DNA from: Desulfovibrio piger
GTDB lineage: Bacteria > Desulfobacterota > Desulfovibrionia > Desulfovibrionales > Desulfovibrionaceae
Reading direction: 5' to 3'
Assembly (NCBI RefSeq): GCF_012843875.1
Contig: NZ_JABAFY010000009.1
Coordinates: forward strand, 1-64,000
DNA: 64,000 bases
The notes beneath the pieces are model-generated. The model saw nothing but the letters and a program-made list of their open reading frames with translations, had not been told where the DNA came from and searched no databases. This document shows, in pieces, positions 59,686 to 64,000 of this stretch. The first letter of the stretch is position 1. Each line of letters begins with the position of its first letter. The translations under genes were made by a program, and so were the position numbers.

Positions 59686-60495
59686 ATGCGCACCCCCAAC
59701 ATCCTGACCATTGCCGGTTCCGATTCCGGCGGCGGTGCCGGCATCCAGGCCGACCTCAAGACCATCATGGCCCTGGACGGCTACGGCATGAGCGTCATCA
59801 CGGCCCTGACCGCCCAGAACGGCCTGGGCGTCACCGGCATCCACGCGCCCGAGCCCGAATTCGTCGTGCTGCAGCTGCGCGCCGTGCTGGACGGTTTTCC
59901 CGTGCACGCCGCCAAGACCGGCATGCTGTTCTCGGCCGGCATCATCAACGCCCTGGCCGACGCCCTGCGCGACCGCAGCTTCCCGCTGGTGGTGGACCCT
60001 GTTTCCGTGAGCCAGAGCGGCAGCCGCCTGCTGCGTGAGGATGCCGTGGAGGCCCTCAAGGAACGCATGATCCCCGGCTGCGACCTGCTGACCCCCAACC
60101 GCCCCGAAGCCGAGATGCTCACCGGCATGACCATCAGCTGCGCCGATGACGCCGCTGCCGCCGGTGAGGCGCTCATCGGGATGGGCGCCAAGGCCGTTCT
60201 CATCAAGGGCGGCCATATGGAAAGCTCCATCGTGGTCACGGACTGCCTCTGCCAGGCCGGACAGGCGCCCAAGTTCCTGCCCCAGCCCAAGGTGGAGACC
60301 AACAACAACCACGGCACCGGCTGCACCCTGTCGGCCGCCATCGCCACCGGCCTTGGCCACGGCCTGCCCCTGCAGGTGGCCGTGACCCGCGCCCAGGAAT
60401 TCCTCAACCTTGCCCTGCGCAAGAGCTACGCGCCCGGCAAGGGCTGCGGGCCCGTCAACCACGCCGCCCGCCGCCAGGCATCATTGCAAAACTGA
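59686..60495 (+). CDS. thiD: Hydroxymethylpyrimidine/phosphomethylpyrimidine kinase
   Basis: 269 residues from [25 protein letters not shown], with CAGGAG upstream. The ribokinase-like core is complete: [46 protein letters not shown] and the catalytic [18 protein letters not shown]. It phosphorylates HMP and HMP-phosphate for thiamine synthesis. It stands alone here, with no other thi gene in the window. Confidence 0.94.
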   Translation: MRTPNILTIAGSDSGGGAGIQADLKTIMALDGYGMSVITALTAQNGLGVTGIHAPEPEFVVLQLRAVLDGFPVHAAKTGMLFSAGIINALADALRDRSFPLVVDPVSVSQSGSRLLREDAVEALKERMIPGCDLLTPNRPEAEMLTGMTISCADDAAAAGEALIGMGAKAVLIKGGHMESSIVVTDCLCQAGQAPKFLPQPKVETNNNHGTGCTLSAAIATGLGHGLPLQVAVTRAQEFLNLALRKSYAPGKGCGPVNHAARRQASLQN

Positions 60496-60802
60496 CCGGG
60501 GAAAAGGGCTGCGGGAAAGGGACCTCCTGTGCATGACGCAAGAAGGGCCCTTTCCCCGGCCCCTGTCCCTCTCCGGATGCGCCCTGCCCCTCAAAAACGC
60601 GCCCCGGTGAGAGCCCGGCAGGCAATGCCCTTCCACCTCGGCAGGGGATGGGAAAACGCCCTTCCCCGGCATCAAGCCCAAGAGTTGCGGATGCCGGTTC
60701 CTTCCCTGCGGGAAAAGGCTTCCGGGCAGGCACCTGACCGTCACCAGGCCGGGCTGCGGCCCCGCCGCCCTTCTTTCCTTCCACATCAACCCCAAAGCCT
60801 CC
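60496..60802. other. Intergenic stretch between thiD and truA
   Basis: No gene recognised. A GGGAAAGGG (60513-60521)/CCCTTTCCC (60548-60556) pair could form a hairpin after thiD but lacks a T tract. The rest is C/G-rich with no promoter match. Confidence 0.5.
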
Positions 60803-61597
60803 ATGCCGGACATTTCTTCCACCATGCGTCTCAGGCTGTTGCTGGCCTATGACGGCAGCCGTTACTGCGGCTGGCAGATCCAGGACATCCCCACCCCGCC
60901 GCCCACCGTGCAGGCCGCCGTGGAAGCCGCCGTGGGCCGCATCGCCGGGCGACCCGTGCGCGTGTTCGGCTCCGGTCGCACCGATGCGGGCGTCCATGCC
61001 CACGGTCAGGTGGCCCATTGCGATGTGCCCCGCCGCCCCGGTCTGGACTGGCGTCACGCCCTCAATGCCCTGCTGCCTGCGGACGTGCGCGTCCTGCACT
61101 GGCAGGAGGCCGCCCCCGACTTCCATGCCCGCATCAGCGCCCTGCGCAAGACCTATGTGTATGACTTCTGGCAGGAGAAAGGCTTCGTGCCGCCCCGGCT
61201 GGCGCCCTTCGTCTGGCGCAGCGGCCCCCTGGACGCCGGGGCCATGCGCGCGGCCCTGCCCTTTTTGCTGGGCAGGCATGACTTCGCCAGCTTCCAGAAC
61301 GCGGGCACCGAGATGGAAAGCACGGTGCGCGAGCTCCAGGCCGCCACACTGACGGAACTGCCGCCCGTGGAGTTCATGCCGCCCTACCTGCCCTGCCTGC
61401 GCCTGACCGTCACGGCCAACGGTTTTTTGAAGCAGATGGTCCGCAACATGGCCGGACTGCTGGCCGCCTGCGGCCGCCACAAGCTGCGCCCCGACCAGAT
61501 CCCCGCCATCCTTGAGGCCGCCGACCGCCGCGCCCTGCCCAGCCCCACGGCCCCGCCGCAGGGCCTGGCCCTGGCCCATGTGGAGTACCCGGACTAA
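60803..61597 (+). CDS. truA: tRNA pseudouridine(38-40) synthase TruA
   Basis: 264 residues. YDGSRYCGWQIQ and the catalytic loop GSGRTDAGVHAHGQVAH with Asp61 are diagnostic; further TruA motifs are ALRKTYVYDFW, HDFASFQNAG and GFLKQMVRNMAGLL. It makes pseudouridine in the tRNA anticodon arm. The ATG at 60803 or 60824 could be the start; neither has a strong ribosome site. Confidence 0.94.
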   Translation: MPDISSTMRLRLLLAYDGSRYCGWQIQDIPTPPPTVQAAVEAAVGRIAGRPVRVFGSGRTDAGVHAHGQVAHCDVPRRPGLDWRHALNALLPADVRVLHWQEAAPDFHARISALRKTYVYDFWQEKGFVPPRLAPFVWRSGPLDAGAMRAALPFLLGRHDFASFQNAGTEMESTVRELQAATLTELPPVEFMPPYLPCLRLTVTANGFLKQMVRNMAGLLAACGRHKLRPDQIPAILEAADRRALPSPTAPPQGLALAHVEYPD

Positions 61598-61622
61598 GCC
61601 CTGTCTGCCTCCCTGAACATAG

Positions 61623-61657
61623 AAAGACCACCCGCCGGCGGGTGGTCTTTTGTTTTG
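61623..61657. terminator. Terminator after truA
   Basis: A perfect 28-base palindrome (AAAGACCACCCGCC and its complement) followed by TGTTTTG; likely active in both directions. Confidence 0.92.
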
Positions 61658-61904
61658 TCCTGCCGCTCCCGGCAGGCTGGCAGGCGAATGCCCTGCCCTT
61701 TTCCGGAAAAGAGCTTCCTTATTTTCCACTATCTGGAATGATATGCCGGTATCCTGAAAACGGCATCCTGCCGTTCTTCATGCCCGACGGTCCCGATAGC
61801 GGGCAGCGGCCGTTCCCCGGAGACCGGCCGCCCCTTTGCCTGCCACGTTTCCCGCAGCCTGTCTCCATCGCTCTACGCCGGTAAGGGCCGGAGCCTCCGC
61901 ACCA
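61658..61904. other. Intergenic stretch between convergent transcripts
   Basis: No gene or regulatory site recognised between the two terminators. Confidence 0.55.
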
Positions 61905-61940
61905 GCAAAAAAGGACGCCCCGCAGTAGCAGAGCGTCCTT
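61905..61940 (-). terminator. Intrinsic terminator after the lipoprotein gene
   Basis: AAGGACGC/GCGTCCTT stem followed by TTTTTTGC on the minus strand, 51 bases after the lipoprotein stop. Confidence 0.85.
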
Positions 61941-61990
61941 CTGTAGCCATCCTCCCGGCAGGGGGATGTCCTTGGGGTCATCGTCAGTAT

Positions 61991-62971
61991 CTACCGGGAT
62001 GCGGCATCCCGCCTGTTATGGGCTTCCACGAACGCATTATAGGCTTCCTGGGCTTCCTGCAGCACCAGATTGAGCTGGCGGCGCGTCGCATTGCTGAACG
62101 CATCCTCCTGTCCCTGGGCCACGGTGCGGGGGAAGAGATCGGCCTTGTCCAGAAAAGCCTGCCAGAGACGCCGCTCTTCTTCCGTCATGCCCCGGGTGTG
62201 GCTACGGGCCACGGCCAGGGCCTCTTCCATCTCCTTGCGCCAGCCCGCCACGGCCACGGTGTCGGGATTGCCCTCGCGCAGCAGGATGCCGCCCAGCAGG
62301 AAACGGCTGAACAGGAAGCGGGCCGAGCTGATGGCTTCTTTCAGCGGATTGCCCTGAAGCAGCACGTCCTCGGCCTGGCGGCTGCGATCACGCACCAGCA
62401 CCAGCAGGGCATCCCGGGCCCTGGAAAACTCGGCATGCGCGTCCTGCAGGCGACGCAGCAGCTTCTTGCCCTGCGCGCCGTCGTCCACGATGCTGTCGTC
62501 CAGGGCGTACTTGCGGAACGCCGTGCCCAGCTTTTCCATGCTGGTCAGCGTCCGCCGCATGGTGGCCATCAGATCCCGCAAACGGGCGGCATCGGCCTCG
62601 CCCCACACGGATTTTTCCACAGCGGGCCTGTCGTCCAGCTCCGCAGGGCGCTGCGGCTCCTTGCCCAGCAGCCAAGTACGCATATAGTCCTCGGCCTGCC
62701 GCAGCAGATGACCGGCATGGATGCCCGCCACATCGGCCCAGCGCCAGACGGCATTACCGGCATCCAGCACCCTGGCGGCCGCGGCCGCTTCCTCTGCCGG
62801 GGCCGGAGCCTCCGGCGCCTGCAGACCGGCGGCGGCCTTCGCCACCACGGCGGACGCGGTCTCCTTGTCCAGCGCCGCTTTGGGGGCGCTCTCTTCCTGA
62901 CAGCCACACAGGCCGAAAGCCAGTGCCATGAGGCACACCAGCCACAGAAAACGAACGGGACGCCGCATCAT
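61991..62971 (-). CDS. Lipoprotein of unknown function, helical (DUF3829-like)
   Basis: 326 residues with a lipoprotein signal (LMALAFGLCGC, lipidated Cys24). An Ala/Glu-rich stretch (about 30-70) is followed by a long helical domain (DLMATMRRTLTSMEKLGTAFRKYALDD, HAEFSRARDALLVLVRDRSRQ, LNLVLQEAQEAYNAFVEAHNRRD), resembling the YiiG/DUF3829 lipoproteins. Function unknown. The start overlaps the HAD stop by 4 bases (ATGA), so it is coupled to the phosphatase. Confidence 0.75.
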   Translation of the reverse strand: MMRRPVRFLWLVCLMALAFGLCGCQEESAPKAALDKETASAVVAKAAAGLQAPEAPAPAEEAAAAARVLDAGNAVWRWADVAGIHAGHLLRQAEDYMRTWLLGKEPQRPAELDDRPAVEKSVWGEADAARLRDLMATMRRTLTSMEKLGTAFRKYALDDSIVDDGAQGKKLLRRLQDAHAEFSRARDALLVLVRDRSRQAEDVLLQGNPLKEAISSARFLFSRFLLGGILLREGNPDTVAVAGWRKEMEEALAVARSHTRGMTEEERRLWQAFLDKADLFPRTVAQGQEDAFSNATRRQLNLVLQEAQEAYNAFVEAHNRRDAASR

Positions 62972-63606
62972 TCCACATGCTCCGCGATCCAGGCATCGAG
63001 CCCGGTCAGATCAGGCCCCCAGGGGAAATCCCCGCCCCTGAGATCAGGCCCGGTGCCGTAGAACAGGGTGCCCACCTCTTCGGCGGCATTGCGGTCCGTG
63101 GAGGCGTCGCCCACCATGAGCACCTCGTCAGGCAGGACGCAGGCCTTGTCCACGATCATGGCCAGCAGTTTGGCCTTGGACGGCGGCGAGCCGTAGATGC
63201 CCGTAAAGCAGCTGTCCAGGCCGCGTTCCTTGAGGATGAAGTTCAGTTCTTCGTGCGGTGCGCCGGAGCAGACATAGAGCGGCAGTTTGCCCTGCCAGTG
63301 TTCCAGCACCCGGGCGATGCCGGGGATGAGCTCGCAGCGGCGCACTTCGTCCAGGGCATACTCGGCAAAGCGCCTGCCCCACTCCTCGGACTCGGCGGGC
63401 GTGATCTCCCTGTCCAGGATCTCGCGGAAGAACCATTCGAATTTTTTGTAACGGCTCACGCCGCCGTGCACGGTATGGTACATGACGAAGCGGTCGCGGG
63501 CCTCCTCGCCGTAGGGCTCGGCCAGACGGGCAAAGGCGCGCGTCTTGACCGGCACGCTGTCGAGGATCACGCCGTCACAGTCGAAAACAAGACATTTCAG
63601 GGCCAT
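62968..63606 (-). CDS. HAD-superfamily phosphatase (phosphoglycolate-phosphatase-like)
   Basis: 212 residues from MALKCLVFDCDGVILDS. Nucleophile Asp9 and acid/base Asp11 in VFDCDGVILDS, motif II in YVCSGAPHEEL, motif III Lys in SPPSKAKLL, and motif IV MVGDASTDRNAA. The cap domain is of the helical (C1) type. It dephosphorylates a small metabolite; substrate is unknown. Paired with a lipoprotein gene by a 4-base overlap. Confidence 0.88.
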   Translation of the reverse strand: MALKCLVFDCDGVILDSVPVKTRAFARLAEPYGEEARDRFVMYHTVHGGVSRYKKFEWFFREILDREITPAESEEWGRRFAEYALDEVRRCELIPGIARVLEHWQGKLPLYVCSGAPHEELNFILKERGLDSCFTGIYGSPPSKAKLLAMIVDKACVLPDEVLMVGDASTDRNAAEEVGTLFYGTGPDLRGGDFPWGPDLTGLDAWIAEHVE

Positions 63607-63786
63607 GCAGACTCCTTGTTCGCGCCGCCGGGGACGACGCCGTACAGGAAGGATACGGGGACAGGCCCGCGCCCCGCCGCCAAAGCGGCCGAGCCTTGCG
63701 GGCCGGAGCCGGAAGACGGCACACACCGCCTGCCGGTCAGGAAAAATACCGGGGATGCGGGGACGCCGGGCACTCCCGCCCCGGGG

Positions 63787-64000
63787 CTACGACCGCTCCG
63801 GGCATCCGCTGCGGTCGCGGTGACCGATGGTACGTGCCGGGACACCGCCCACGATGGTGAAGGGAGCCACATCACGGGTGACCACGGCGCCCGCGCCCAC
63901 CACAGCCCCCTGGCCGATATGCACGTCGGGCGTGATGACGCAGTTGGCCCCGATCCAGACATCGTCCCCGATGACGATCTCGCCCGGATGGTGCCCCTGT
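63787..64000 (-). CDS. Hexapeptide-repeat acyltransferase, C-terminal part, cut by the window edge
   Basis: On the minus strand an open frame enters from the right edge and ends at TAG 63787-63789, giving 71 codons. The hexapeptide coils are clear: [53 protein letters not shown], as in maltose/galactoside or serine O-acetyltransferases. The [10 protein letters not shown]-type tail ends the protein. Substrate unknown; the catalytic His lies outside the window. Confidence 0.85.
   Translation of the reverse strand, partial: QGHHPGEIVIGDDVWIGANCVITPDVHIGQGAVVGAGAVVTRDVAPFTIVGGVPARTIGHRDRSGCPERS

Noticed and set aside
63597-63962. A 121-codon minus-strand frame at the right edge
   Set aside because: It is out of frame with the hexapeptide acyltransferase, whose repeats are clear in another minus-strand frame ending at 63787.

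Overview
This window is a stretch of high-GC (roughly 60-65% by eye) Gram-negative chromosome that reads as a sulfate-reducing member of the Desulfovibrionaceae, probably a gut-type Desulfovibrio. The pointers are a Desulfovibrio-type hybrid cluster protein (Cys3/6/15/21 spacing) with a CRP/FNR-family regulator beside it, two TauE/SafE permease operons with perfect sigma-54 promoters and nearby sigma-54 activators, RNase J, and a complete Tol-Pal system. No phage, insertion sequence, CRISPR array, tRNA or rRNA was seen. Genus and species are inference.

Layout. 1-1039: a lower-GC glycosyltransferase preceded by the end of a small membrane protein. 1257-8174: phosphate regulon, split into phoB-phoR-pstB-phoU (minus) and pstS-pstC-pstA (plus), with a Pho box facing each way between them. 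8538-10894: cmk, hisC and a universal stress protein. 11095-14923: hcp, its presumed regulator, a flavodoxin-like gene and a NimA-like flavoprotein gene, with an FNR-type operator before hcp. 14991-24416 (all minus): a DUF697 membrane protein with an Ala/Gly repeat, an MltB-type lipoprotein, an S24-type regulator that appears catalytically dead, hflC-hflK, rnj and a tolC homologue.

24491-30454: a sigma-54 operon of a TauE permease, a sulfotransferase and an SLC13-type transporter, followed by its likely PrpR-type activator. 30695-35842: tolQ-tolR-tolA, a double TonB_C-like protein, tolB and pal. 36055-43250: hydroxyacid dehydrogenase, amidohydrolase, the small SRP RNA gene, an NtrC-type response regulator, its kinase, and pgi. 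43356-47919: a small Cys-repeat protein, a YchJ protein, membrane proteins and a second sigma-54-driven TauE operon. 48150-53440: a membrane-anchored sigma-54 activator and a PEP-synthase-like protein with a novel C-terminus. 53613-64000: MFS permease, two envelope proteins of unknown function, cstA, thiD, truA, a lipoprotein with a HAD phosphatase, and the start-truncated end of a hexapeptide acyltransferase.

The most promising undescribed biology is the pair of TauE/SafE modules. Each has a perfect TGGCAC-N5-TTGC promoter, palindromic sites upstream and its own sigma-54 activator, but the activators are unrelated outside the AAA+ core. One module adds a PAPS-type sulfotransferase and an SLC13 transporter, an unusual combination in an organism that reduces sulfate through APS.
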